Both the position numbers and the translations under genes were made by a program. The notes under the pieces are model-generated. The model had not been told where the DNA came from. It searched no databases and saw only the letters and a program-made list of their open reading frames with translations. Positions 29,868 to 37,459 of a stretch of DNA of 64,000 bases are shown piece after piece. Position 1 is the stretch's first letter. Every line of letters starts with the position of its first letter. The stretch is from Branchiibius hedensis (GTDB lineage: Bacteria > Actinomycetota > Actinomycetes > Actinomycetales > Dermatophilaceae): positions 1,860,001 through 1,924,000 of the forward strand of contig NZ_UESZ01000001.1 in the NCBI RefSeq assembly GCF_900108585.1, written 5' to 3'.

Positions 29868-32564
29868 ATGACTCAGACTCTCCAGCCGCGTCACGCGGCT
29901 CCCGTCACTCCCTCCAGCTACGGCCGCGGTGCGCGCGCTGTTGCGTTTGCCGGTCTGGCTGCCGTCGGTTTCGGCATCGCCGCACCGGCCATGGCCGCGA
30001 CTCCGCCCAAGCCGGTCAGCAGCTACTGGCTGTCGGCGAACACCAACCACCCGCAGCCGCTTGCTGGGACCAAGTTGGGTTCGTCCCAGGGCTTCCGGGC
30101 ACACGGCTTCGTGAACATGGCCTCGGGCAAGGTGTACTACTGCGCCCAGGACGAGAAGACCGGCCCGTCCGGCAATGGCTACAACTCCATCGCCGACAGC
30201 ACCTGGTCGATCCCGGTGCGGGTCACCGGTGCGTACACCGGTACCGAGGGCAAGTACACGGCGACCACGCTGGAGGAGGCCGCGTACGTCATCAACAAGT
30301 ACGGCAACCCCTCCAAGTCGCTGCCGTTGGCGACGCGGGCCCGGATGGTCACCGCCGTCGACGCGCTCAACGGTTACCTGGCCGGCAACAGCAAGGAGCA
30401 CATGCTGGAAGCGTCGCCGGGTCTGCCCAGTGCGGGCGTCCCCGCGACCACGGCTGTTGCGGACTACACGGCGACCAAGGCGCTGTTCAACCAGTACCTC
30501 GCTGAGGCGCAGAAGTACCACGGTGCGCAGACGATGGTCGTCAACGGCGCAGCCGGTGGCAAGGTCGGTGCGACCGGGACCGTCAGTTTCGGGGCGAAGG
30601 CCAACGCCAGCGGCCTGTACGTGCCCGGCGAGACCTACACCGCGACGCTGACCGGCGGCGCGACGTTCGCCGACGGCTCGACCACCAAGACCGGCACCAC
30701 CGGCACGGCGCTGACCTCGCTGCAGGTGAAGTACACCGGAACGGCGAGGGCGACGCTGTCGGTGTCCACGACCACCCCCGACTACGGTCTGTGGATCACC
30801 AAGAGCCCCAAGTGGCAGAACTTGTGGATCGGTGGCACCGAGGCCACCCCGATCAAGGCCGCAGCCGCGTGGAGCGCGACGACCAACGGGTACACCCCGA
30901 AGCTGACCACTGCGGTCAGCATCGCGAACGGCAAGGTGGGGCAGTCCCTGACCGACACCATCAAGGGCTCCGGCTTCCCGGCCGGAGTGACGGTGACCGG
31001 TACCGACGATCTGTACTTCCTGCCGTACGGCTCCACGGTCACCCAGGGTGCCGTGCCGTCCAACGCCACCAAGGTCACGACCCTGCCGTGGTCGGGCAAG
31101 ACCGACGCCTCGGGCAACCTGACCGTGGTCACCTCGGCGTACAAGCCCACCAAGGCCGGCGTCTACGTGTTCGTCGAGCACTCCGCCGCAGGCAGCAACA
31201 CCGAGTCGTCGTGGGCTGCCTACAGCGGGCAGTTCGGCGAGCCGACCGAGTCTTCGGTGTTTACCAAGGCGGAGGTCCCGACCATCGCCACCCAGGTCCA
31301 GGCGGGCCAGGACATCAGCAAGCCGCTGTCCGACACCGTGATCGGTTCTGGCTTCCCGGCCGGGGCAAAGGTCACCGGTACCGATGACCTGTACTACCTG
31401 CCGTACGGGACCGCAGTCACCGAGTCCGACACGGTGCCGGCGAACGCCGTCAAGGTCGGTTCGTACGACTGGTCGGCCACCGCTGACGAGGACGGCGACC
31501 TGCAGGCCAGCACCGCACCGGTCACCGTGACCAAGCCGGGTGTCTACGTCTACGTCGAGACCGCGAACGCGGGTAGCGCCGGCGGCTCCACCTGGGGCAA
31601 GATCACCGGCAAGTTCGGCGACTCCGACGAGACGGTGTCCCTGACCAGCCCGACCAGCCCGGTGGTGACCACCCAGATCCAGGCGGGCACCGATGTGGCC
31701 AAGCCGATCTCGGACACCATCAACGGGTCCGGCTTCCCCGCCGGGGCGACCGTCACGGGTAACGACGACCTGTACTTCGTGCCCTACGGCACGCAGATCG
31801 TCGAAGGCACGGTGCCGGCCAACGCCGAGAAGATCACCACCTACACCTGGAGCGCGACCGCCGACGCGGACGGCAAGATCACCGCCACCACGCCGAACTA
31901 CACCCCGACCAAGGCCGGGACGTACGTCTTCGTGGAGTCGGCCAACGCGGGCAACCACGGCGGCTACACCTGGGGCAACATCAAGGGCAAGTTCGGTGAG
32001 CACACCGAGTCGGCCTCCCTGGTGAAGACCATCACCCCGAAGGTGTCGACCAAGGTCTCCAACGCCACCGTCAAGCAGGGCGACGCTCTGTCCGACACGG
32101 TGATCGGTTCCGGCTTCCCGGCCGGCGCGGCCGTCACTGGCTCTGACGACCTGTACTACCTGCCCAAGGGTGTCGCCGTCACCACCGACGGTTCGATCCC
32201 CAAGGGCGCGGTCAAGGTCGGCACGTTCACCTGGTCCGGCAAGGCCGACGCCAAGGGCAACCTGTCGACCACGACGGCCAAGTACACCGTCAACAAGACC
32301 GACGGCACCTACGTGTACGTGGAGTCCGCCAACGCGGGCAACCACGAGGGTCACGTCTGGTCCCCGGTGAAGGGCAAGTTCGGGGAGAAGTCCGAGACCT
32401 CGAACGTCAAGACGCCCAAGCCCCCGGTCGTACCGACCGGTGACGCCGAGGTGTTCGGCATCGACACCGGTGCCCTGGCCGTCGGTGGCCTGATCACCGT
32501 CGTCGGAGCCTCGGGCCTGATCGGGGCCTTTCGCCTGCGCCGCAAGGCAACTCAGGAGAACTGA
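29868..32564 (+). CDS. large repeat surface protein, putative thioester adhesin
   Basis: 898 residues. Signal peptide ends near AMAATP. The N-terminal domain has VYYCAQDEKTGPSGNGYNS and LEEAAYVINKYG, features of thioester (Cys-Gln) adhesin domains. Four repeats of about 128 residues follow from about residue 345, each with SDTVxGSGFPAG, DDLYYLPYG and a KAGTYVYVE core. The C-terminus has a hydrophobic helix and RLRRK, but no LPXTG: the nearest candidate is GIDTG or VPTGD before the helix. Likely a wall-anchored or membrane-anchored stalk that contacts recipient or host cells. ATG follows CGAGGAAC. Confidence 0.75.
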   Translation: MTQTLQPRHAAPVTPSSYGRGARAVAFAGLAAVGFGIAAPAMAATPPKPVSSYWLSANTNHPQPLAGTKLGSSQGFRAHGFVNMASGKVYYCAQDEKTGPSGNGYNSIADSTWSIPVRVTGAYTGTEGKYTATTLEEAAYVINKYGNPSKSLPLATRARMVTAVDALNGYLAGNSKEHMLEASPGLPSAGVPATTAVADYTATKALFNQYLAEAQKYHGAQTMVVNGAAGGKVGATGTVSFGAKANASGLYVPGETYTATLTGGATFADGSTTKTGTTGTALTSLQVKYTGTARATLSVSTTTPDYGLWITKSPKWQNLWIGGTEATPIKAAAAWSATTNGYTPKLTTAVSIANGKVGQSLTDTIKGSGFPAGVTVTGTDDLYFLPYGSTVTQGAVPSNATKVTTLPWSGKTDASGNLTVVTSAYKPTKAGVYVFVEHSAAGSNTESSWAAYSGQFGEPTESSVFTKAEVPTIATQVQAGQDISKPLSDTVIGSGFPAGAKVTGTDDLYYLPYGTAVTESDTVPANAVKVGSYDWSATADEDGDLQASTAPVTVTKPGVYVYVETANAGSAGGSTWGKITGKFGDSDETVSLTSPTSPVVTTQIQAGTDVAKPISDTINGSGFPAGATVTGNDDLYFVPYGTQIVEGTVPANAEKITTYTWSATADADGKITATTPNYTPTKAGTYVFVESANAGNHGGYTWGNIKGKFGEHTESASLVKTITPKVSTKVSNATVKQGDALSDTVIGSGFPAGAAVTGSDDLYYLPKGVAVTTDGSIPKGAVKVGTFTWSGKADAKGNLSTTTAKYTVNKTDGTYVYVESANAGNHEGHVWSPVKGKFGEKSETSNVKTPKPPVVPTGDAEVFGIDTGALAVGGLITVVGASGLIGAFRLRRKATQEN

Positions 32565-32600
32565 CTCGGGGTCACCTGAGTTAGCGGAAGGTTCCAAGCA

Positions 32601-32632
32601 GACGGGGGTGTCGAGCAATCGACACCCCCGTC
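32601..32632 (+). terminator. 14-bp stem hairpin terminator
   Basis: GACGGGGGTGTCGA, loop GCAA, and its exact complement, between the surface-protein gene and the sortase gene. Confidence 0.7.
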
Positions 32633-32667
32633 TGTGCACCCGACACACCGAAAGAGGCACCACCACC

Positions 32668-33540
32668 ATGAAAACCAATCAGCGCAACGCAGCACTCCTG
32701 ACCATGGCCATCCTCGGCACCGCCGGGGTCGGCGCAGGCGCGTATGAAGTGATCAACACAGCCACCCACCCGGTCCTGCAGGAAGCGGCTGCCGACCCGA
32801 GCAGCACCCAGTCGAGCCAATCAGGAACGCAACCCACCGCGACCAGCGGTCAGACCCAAGCCGGTCTGATCCAGATCCCGGCCGCGGCGAAGGCCGACGC
32901 GCCCGAGCTGCCGGCCGCCCAGGCGACCGCGACGACCAACCCGGACGACGCCACCGACGCAGACGCCCGCGCTGCCTATAGCGGCGACAACTCCGGCTCG
33001 ATCCGCAACGTCTCGGCCAGCATCCGCGACGCGAACGCCCAGCAGGCATCGACCAACACCACGTCCAGCGTGACCACCCTGCACCCCAACCGGGTCCTGA
33101 TCCCCAGCATCGGCGTGCTCGCCTCCGTCATCCCGGAGAAGGTCAGCCGCGGTTACCTGACGATCCCAGCGCAGAACTGGCGCGCCGCTTGGTACAACCA
33201 GTCCGCGCCCCTGAGCGCGAGCAACGGCAACACCGTGATCGCCGGCCACGTCAGCCTGGGCGGCACGCGAGGCGTCTTCGCCAACCTGTCGAAGCTGACC
33301 GTTGGATCGCTGATCTACACCAGCGACGGCAGCGGCAAGACGACCGCCTGGCGGGTGGCGTCCAAGAACCTGTACGGCAAACGCGCCCTGCCGCAGGACG
33401 TGTTCTACCCGGCCACCCCACGCATGCTGACCCTCATCACCTGCGGCGGAGCCATGGGCACCGTGGCTGGTCCGCAAGGTTCCTACTACGGCCACGAGGA
33501 CAACGAAGTCGTCCAGGCCGTGCCGGTCGCAACGAACTAG
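32668..33540 (+). CDS. class F-like sortase
   Basis: 290 residues. An N-terminal hydrophobic segment (LLTMAILGTAGVGAGAY) acts as anchor. A linker of about 100 residues rich in Ser/Thr/Ala/Gln follows. The sortase barrel has catalytic His in VIAGHVSLGG, Cys in TLITCGGAMG, and a late Tyr/Asp-Asn-Glu strand (YYGHEDNEVVQAV). The ITCGG context fits class F. It probably joins the LPHTG protein (1183-1812) and perhaps the large repeat protein to the wall. The long Ser/Thr linker is unusual. ATG follows GAAAGAGG. Confidence 0.82.
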   Translation: MKTNQRNAALLTMAILGTAGVGAGAYEVINTATHPVLQEAAADPSSTQSSQSGTQPTATSGQTQAGLIQIPAAAKADAPELPAAQATATTNPDDATDADARAAYSGDNSGSIRNVSASIRDANAQQASTNTTSSVTTLHPNRVLIPSIGVLASVIPEKVSRGYLTIPAQNWRAAWYNQSAPLSASNGNTVIAGHVSLGGTRGVFANLSKLTVGSLIYTSDGSGKTTAWRVASKNLYGKRALPQDVFYPATPRMLTLITCGGAMGTVAGPQGSYYGHEDNEVVQAVPVATN

Positions 33541-33564
33541 CCCGACAGGGAGCCGGATTTCTCA

Positions 33565-34179
33565 TTACTGCTGCGGCGGGTACGTCTGATCTGGGTAGTA
33601 CCCCTGCGGGCCGCAACCGGGCATCATCTGCGACTGGCTGTATAGGTCCAGTCGGCGCAGTTTGCGCTGGGTGCGCAGCTTCACGTAGGTGAACGTCCAC
33701 AAAGAGCCGCCCACGAGAGCGGCTAGGAGTCCGAGGCCAAACGCCTTGACCACGACGCCGCCGGCTTCGTCGTCGCTGACGGGGCCGGCGGCCTGGACCA
33801 ACGTGGCGAAGGTGGCGATGAAGAACACCGTGCAGGCGAACAGGAAGTGCAGCACTGCCTGGGCGATGTAGCGGAAGCGACGGCTCCGGATCATCCCGGC
33901 AGTCAGTGCGGCGGTTCCAACAACCGTGCCGCCCATCAACGCGGCCGACGTCTTCATTCCTGCGGCTGCATCTCGTCGCAGATCGTGCATCAAGGTGTCG
34001 TAGGTCTCGCCCATGTCGGCACGGAACCGGGCATTCGCGGCCTCCCTTTCCACAGCGGCCCGGGCGTTGGCTGCATCAGCGGCCTCCAGTTGCTTTCTGG
34101 TGCGCTGAACGTCGGCTGGGCTGCCGGTGATCCGGTAACGCGCGCCCGTGAGTCCAGTGATGCGTTGCACTTTCGCCAT
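33565..34179 (-). CDS. membrane protein with coiled-coil region
   Basis: 204 residues from the ATG at 34179, six bases after TATGTT, so leaderless. The N-terminal 70 residues are charged and helical (VQRTRKQLEAADAANARAAVEREAA) and could form a coiled coil. Two or three hydrophobic helices follow (TSAALMGGTVVGTAALTAG, IAQAVLHFLFACTVFFIATF, AFGLGLLAALVGG). The tail is Gln/Tyr/Pro-rich. Possibly a structural component of a membrane complex; no family recognised. Confidence 0.6.
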   Translation of the reverse strand: MAKVQRITGLTGARYRITGSPADVQRTRKQLEAADAANARAAVEREAANARFRADMGETYDTLMHDLRRDAAAGMKTSAALMGGTVVGTAALTAGMIRSRRFRYIAQAVLHFLFACTVFFIATFATLVQAAGPVSDDEAGGVVVKAFGLGLLAALVGGSLWTFTYVKLRTQRKLRRLDLYSQSQMMPGCGPQGYYPDQTYPPQQ

Positions 34180-34185
34180 GCTCAC

Positions 34186-34191
34186 AACATA
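34186..34191 (-). promoter_or_regulatory. ordinary -10 box TATGTT at a leaderless start
   Basis: Exactly 6 bases from the ATG at 34179, the same distance as CACCGT in the start motif. Confidence 0.5.
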
Positions 34192-34235
34192 GCCAGGCGG
34201 GTGTAGCGCTTGTTGCAGCTCCGATGTCGCATACG

Positions 34236-34541
34236 TCAGCGCAGTCCGAACGCTCTGTTCGGGTCGGCCGGCACGGGTCGTAGGTCGCTGGCGTCGACCC
34301 ACAGCTGAATGACGATCGGCTCACGCGCTGGGCTTCTTGTTCCGTCGAGCTCCGGGTCGTCGACCAGGACGACCAGGGCCTGCCAGCGATACGAGACTCG
34401 CCGCCATGTCACGACGAGCCCCTGACGAGGAGCTTGGTGGGGATGGACGCGCGCTACGGGGCCCTGGACAGGCAGCTTCACCCAGACGTGCCGGGTGGCC
34501 TTCGGGGTGCGCCAGGTCCGTTCCCGTTTGGACTGCCCCAT
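34236..34541 (-). CDS. basic hypothetical protein, 101 aa
   Basis: The ATG lies six bases after TAAGTT, so leaderless. The protein begins with a basic front (MGQSKRERTWRTPKATRHVWV) and has a beta-rich core (LVVTWRRVSYRWQALVVLVD) ending in NRAFGLR. It looks like a small nucleic-acid-associated domain, but I cannot assign it. Similar genes often sit beside integrases in actinobacterial elements (from memory, not checked). Confidence 0.6.
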   Translation of the reverse strand: MGQSKRERTWRTPKATRHVWVKLPVQGPVARVHPHQAPRQGLVVTWRRVSYRWQALVVLVDDPELDGTRSPAREPIVIQLWVDASDLRPVPADPNRAFGLR

Positions 34542-34547
34542 CCCCCA

Positions 34548-34553
34548 AACTTA
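34548..34553 (-). promoter_or_regulatory. ordinary -10 box TAAGTT at a leaderless start
   Basis: Six bases (TGGGGG) from the ATG at 34541. A second internal standard for the spacing argument. Confidence 0.5.
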
Positions 34554-34655
34554 GGACACCTGTTCGACTCGATGCTATGTCGACTGCGGTAAGTGCCCTT
34601 ATCGCGGGTTGCAATCGCCTGGCTGGAAGCGACTGGGGCACCTTCCCAGACCCTG

Positions 34656-34940
34656 CTAACGAAGCACCTTGCAGCGCAGCGGGCGACCCTGTACCGCCCC
34701 GGTCACCACCAACAGCGGCGGATCGTCCGGCCCCGGTGCTTCGCCCGGAACGGCGTGCGTCAAGCGATCCGCGTCGAGGTAGATGTTCGGCCCGATGTCA
34801 CACCCGGCCAGCAGCATCTCGCGCACCTGGTGCCAGTTCGGCCACACGCCCGACACTGCCACGACATCACCGGGGCGGAAATCGTGCCTCGGGGCATGCT
34901 GGCGCTGCTTGGCCACGCGGCGGGAACCAACAGTGCTCAT
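34656..34940 (-). CDS. hypothetical protein, 94 aa
   Basis: Motif-started. A basic N-terminus is followed by FRPGDVVAVSGVWPNWHQVREMLL, which resembles a small SH3-like or KOW-like beta barrel, and an IYLDADRLTHAV segment. It lies 33 bases before the integrase stop on the same strand and may be expressed with it. No family recognised. Confidence 0.6.
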   Translation of the reverse strand: MSTVGSRRVAKQRQHAPRHDFRPGDVVAVSGVWPNWHQVREMLLAGCDIGPNIYLDADRLTHAVPGEAPGPDDPPLLVVTGAVQGRPLRCKVLR

Positions 34941-34946
34941 GCCCTC

Positions 34947-34957
34947 ACGGTGCGACG
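34947..34957 (-). promoter_or_regulatory. start-associated motif CGTCGCACCGT
   Basis: Six bases (gagggc on the coding strand) before the ATG at 34940, 15 bases from the integrase stop codon. Confidence 0.72.
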
Positions 34958-34972
34958 CTTGCCGCGGTGCGC

Positions 34973-36262
34973 TCAGCCCGGACGTTGACTCCGGTCCAAG
35001 GCCACCACCGTGTCGTCGTTGCCGAAGATCCCGCCCCACCGCGAGGAGATGGCGTTGGACGCCTCCCGCGAGAGGCTTTCCCCGACGTGCTGGTAGCGCA
35101 TCGCCATCCGGGTGCTTGCCCACCCCATCGCGTCCGCGACGACCCGAGTGTCGACACCCTCCTCCAGCATCTGTGTGGCGATCGTGTGCCGCGAAGCGTG
35201 CTGGCCTTTCAGGTCAACACCAGCACGCTGGAACAGCTTCAACCAGTGTCGGTCATCGCCGCGATGGTCGATCCGCGTGCCAGCCGAGCTCAGAAACACC
35301 AGGCCACCGAACTCCTGCCCAGTCTCCGGGCGCCGCCCAAACATCTTGAACCAGGCATCCTGCGACGACTTGTGCGCCCGCAGCATGTCGACCAGTTCCG
35401 GCGCGATCGCGATCACCCGGACACTGCCACTGGTTTTGGTTCGACCGAACATCTGGCCGCGTATCCGTTGCGGACACTTCGAGGGCGAATGCCCCGCCTG
35501 CGAAGCGATCAGCGTTGCGCCGCATCCGTGTTGCCACACCTGGCGAGTCAGCGTCCGTCGGATCACGAGGGCGCCGCGGTCGAAATCGACACTGTCCCAG
35601 CACAACCCGAGCACTTCGGCTTTGCGGGCACCCGTCATCAGTGTCGTCATCCACCGCACTGCTTGCGGATCCTTCCTAGCCACCTCCACCACCGCGCGGA
35701 GCTCGTCATCGGTGAACGGCTCCGGAGAGACTTCCTTGACCGCGGGAGGCTGCACCATCCGCGCCACGTTCTGCATCAGGACCCCACGAGTGCACGCCAA
35801 CGTCAATGCTCGGGACAAGAACTTATGCACCGACACCACAGACGAAGTCGCCAGCCCCTTGGCCGCCGCCTGCCGATGCAACTGTGCAACGTCTTCGGGA
35901 GTGATCGCGTCCAGCCGTCGCTCCCCCAGCAACGGCTGAATGTGGTTGCGGTACTGGCTGGCTGCCGCAGCCCGGGTAGCGTCGGATCTGCCCCGCTTGA
36001 CGTACTCCTCGTCGAGCACCCGCATCCACTCATGGAGCGTCGGCATCCCCCCTGCGGCTGGTGCCGGCGATGGCGGTCCGTCGTCCAGACCCAGCCCGTT
36101 GATCTCCAACCAGTCGTCACGTTTGCGCAGCACCGCCGCTTTAGAGGTGCCGCGGAACTCTTTACGGATCGACTCCCCCGCGACCGTCAGCGTGATCGTG
36201 AGCCGGTACCCGCCGCTGGCCACCGGACTGATCGTGCCCCCCTTCTCGCGCGGCCGCGCCAT
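34973..36262 (-). CDS. int: tyrosine recombinase (integrase)
   Basis: 429 residues. An N-terminal arm-binding and SAM-like core-binding part (about 75-185, with LHEWMRVLDEEYVKRGR) is followed by the catalytic domain: Arg in LMTGARKAEVLGL, Lys in GRTKTSGS, HxxR in QHASRHTIATQML, Trp in AMGWAS, and the nucleophile Tyr in MAMRYQHVG. Integrates the element into the 3' end of the adjacent tRNA-Ala gene. The ATG overlaps the stop of the excisionase-like gene by one base, so the pair is translated together. Confidence 0.92.
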   Translation of the reverse strand: MARPREKGGTISPVASGGYRLTITLTVAGESIRKEFRGTSKAAVLRKRDDWLEINGLGLDDGPPSPAPAAGGMPTLHEWMRVLDEEYVKRGRSDATRAAAASQYRNHIQPLLGERRLDAITPEDVAQLHRQAAAKGLATSSVVSVHKFLSRALTLACTRGVLMQNVARMVQPPAVKEVSPEPFTDDELRAVVEVARKDPQAVRWMTTLMTGARKAEVLGLCWDSVDFDRGALVIRRTLTRQVWQHGCGATLIASQAGHSPSKCPQRIRGQMFGRTKTSGSVRVIAIAPELVDMLRAHKSSQDAWFKMFGRRPETGQEFGGLVFLSSAGTRIDHRGDDRHWLKLFQRAGVDLKGQHASRHTIATQMLEEGVDTRVVADAMGWASTRMAMRYQHVGESLSREASNAISSRWGGIFGNDDTVVALDRSQRPG

Positions 36263-36615
36263 CAGGCGAGCTCCGGCTTGGACAACGGCTGGTCCTCGGC
36301 GCGGGAACGCTCCAGAAGGTCCATCACGTCTTCACGCATGATGCGCACCGAACTGCCGATCATCACTTTCCGCAGGCGCCCCTGCGCCATCAGCTTGCGC
36401 ACGGTCGACTCCCCGATCCGCAGCACGTCAGCGGCTTCCTCGGTGGTGTAGACCATGGGGCCTTGTGGGTCACGGACGACGTGCAGTCCAGCCGGCGACT
36501 CGTCCTCCTCCAGCAGTTCACGCAGCGTCGCGGCCTGGTCGAGAAGCGTCTGTGCTTGACGCTCCAGAGAGTGCGCGGTGCGCAGGACTTTGTCGCGTGT
36601 AGTGAGACTGGACAT
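36262..36615 (-). CDS. xis: excisionase-like MerR-type helix-turn-helix protein
   Basis: 117 residues, motif-started. A coiled-coil N-terminus (RTAHSLERQAQTLLDQAATLRELLEE) is followed by a C-terminal winged helix: VYTTEEAADVLRIGESTVRKLMAQGRLRKVMIGSSVRIMREDV, the DNA-binding fold of excisionase and AlpA/MerR-like directionality factors. It sits between int and the attachment site, as expected for Xis. It lies downstream of the element-specific motif, so excision is coupled to whatever reads it. Confidence 0.85.
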   Translation of the reverse strand: MSSLTTRDKVLRTAHSLERQAQTLLDQAATLRELLEEDESPAGLHVVRDPQGPMVYTTEEAADVLRIGESTVRKLMAQGRLRKVMIGSSVRIMREDVMDLLERSRAEDQPLSKPELA

Positions 36616-36621
36616 GCCCAG

Positions 36622-36632
36622 ACGGTGCGACG
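36622..36632 (-). promoter_or_regulatory. start-associated motif CGTCGCACCGT at xis-int
   Basis: Six bases before the ATG at 36615. This one heads the excisionase-integrase operon. CAGCG abuts the motif directly instead of at the usual 6-base distance. Confidence 0.75.
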
Positions 36633-36681
36633 CGCTGCGGGCGGACGGGGGTTTTGCGTCACTGGTCGATCTTTCGCCGGA

Positions 36682-36720
36682 GTTTTGTGGATGATTCCGT
36701 GGGACCGACCACCACAAAAC
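36682..36720. repeat. inverted repeat between xis and the tRNA, possible Int/Xis arm site
   Basis: GTTTTGTGG (36682-36690) and CCACAAAAC (36712-36720) are 21 bases apart. The position between the excisionase gene and the tRNA attachment site suits an integrase or excisionase binding region. Confidence 0.4.
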
Positions 36721-36723
36721 GGG

Positions 36724-36749
36724 TAAAAGAAAGGGGCCAAACGGCCCCT
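36724..36749 (-). terminator. tRNA-Ala intrinsic terminator
   Basis: On the minus strand, GGGGCC-GTTT-GGCCCC is followed by TTTCTTTT, 18 bases after the tRNA. It could belong to the element or to the chromosome, depending on where the crossover lies. Confidence 0.7.
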
Positions 36750-36766
36750 GACCTGCGGTTATTCGG

Positions 36767-36839
36767 TGGAGCATAGGGGATTCGAACCCCTGACCTCTTC
36801 CATGCCATGGAAGCGCGCTACCAACTGCGCCAATGCCCC
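36767..36839 (-). tRNA. tRNA-Ala (GGC anticodon), integration site
   Basis: On the minus strand the sequence folds as a cloverleaf: acceptor GGGGCAT/ATGCTCC with one G-U, D arm GCGC/GCGC, anticodon arm CTTCC-ATGGCAT-GGAAG with GGC at the centre, T arm AGGGG-TTCGAAT-CCCCT. Discriminator A is followed by CCG, so CCA is not encoded. The 3' end faces the integrase gene, so the element has used the 3' part of the gene as attachment site and restored it. Confidence 0.95.
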
Positions 36840-36922
36840 GTGTGGGAGTGCCGCCGGTGTGCCCTGGCGACCGCCTTACCTTACTCAGCCGCAGCCCCTC
36901 GGACCAAATCGGCGGGCTGCGG

Positions 36923-37459
36923 TCACGCTGCCGCCAGCGCGCGCTCCTTCTTCTTGCGGATGTAGACCTGCCGGCGCACCGAAGCAACCACCGTGCCGTC
37001 CTTCAACGTCAGGTCCGTCTCGAACCAGCGCAGCACCTTCTCCCCCGAAGCCGCCGCCTCGCGGATCTCCGAAACAGCATCAGCAGGCATCTCGAAGCGA
37101 CCGAAAACCGTTGAGACACCAGGTGATCGGTAGTCGATGTGCGCCTGCGCGTCCCACACGTTGTAGGCCGGTCCGAGCTGACCCATCAACAGCATCGCGA
37201 AGAATGCGTCAGACATGGCACCGATCGAGCCGCCGAACGCCGTACCTTGCTGGTTCTTGTTCCACCGGGTGAGCTTCAGCGCCACCGAGCAGGACGACCA
37301 GTCCGGCTCGATCGACAGGACCCGGATGCCCGCGCCCAGCAGCGGCGGATACAGGTTGAGCCCGACCCGCAGCAGGCGCGCCGACACCCGTGGCCGCGCG
37401 CGGTGCACCGACGCGTGGGTGGAGGTCCGCACCGGGTCCGGCGTCCACCCCTGGCTCAT
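36923..37459 (-). CDS. DUF4442/thioesterase-like protein
   Basis: 178 residues. NKNQQGTAFGGSIGAMSDAFFAML has the G-T-x-F-G-G loop and following helix of hotdog-fold thioesterase-like proteins, and the C-terminus (FETDLTLKDGTVVASVRRQVYI) supplies the closing strand. The ATG overlaps the stop of the phosphatase gene by 4 bases. Substrate unknown. First chromosomal protein gene outside the element. Confidence 0.75.
   Translation of the reverse strand: MSQGWTPDPVRTSTHASVHRARPRVSARLLRVGLNLYPPLLGAGIRVLSIEPDWSSCSVALKLTRWNKNQQGTAFGGSIGAMSDAFFAMLLMGQLGPAYNVWDAQAHIDYRSPGVSTVFGRFEMPADAVSEIREAAASGEKVLRWFETDLTLKDGTVVASVRRQVYIRKKKERALAAA

Noticed and set aside
1-36770. Element as a prophage
   Set aside because: CHAP and M15 peptidases could be lysins, but no capsid, tail, terminase or holin gene is recognisable, while a conjugative translocase and sortase system are present. 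The left part is unseen, so this is not final.
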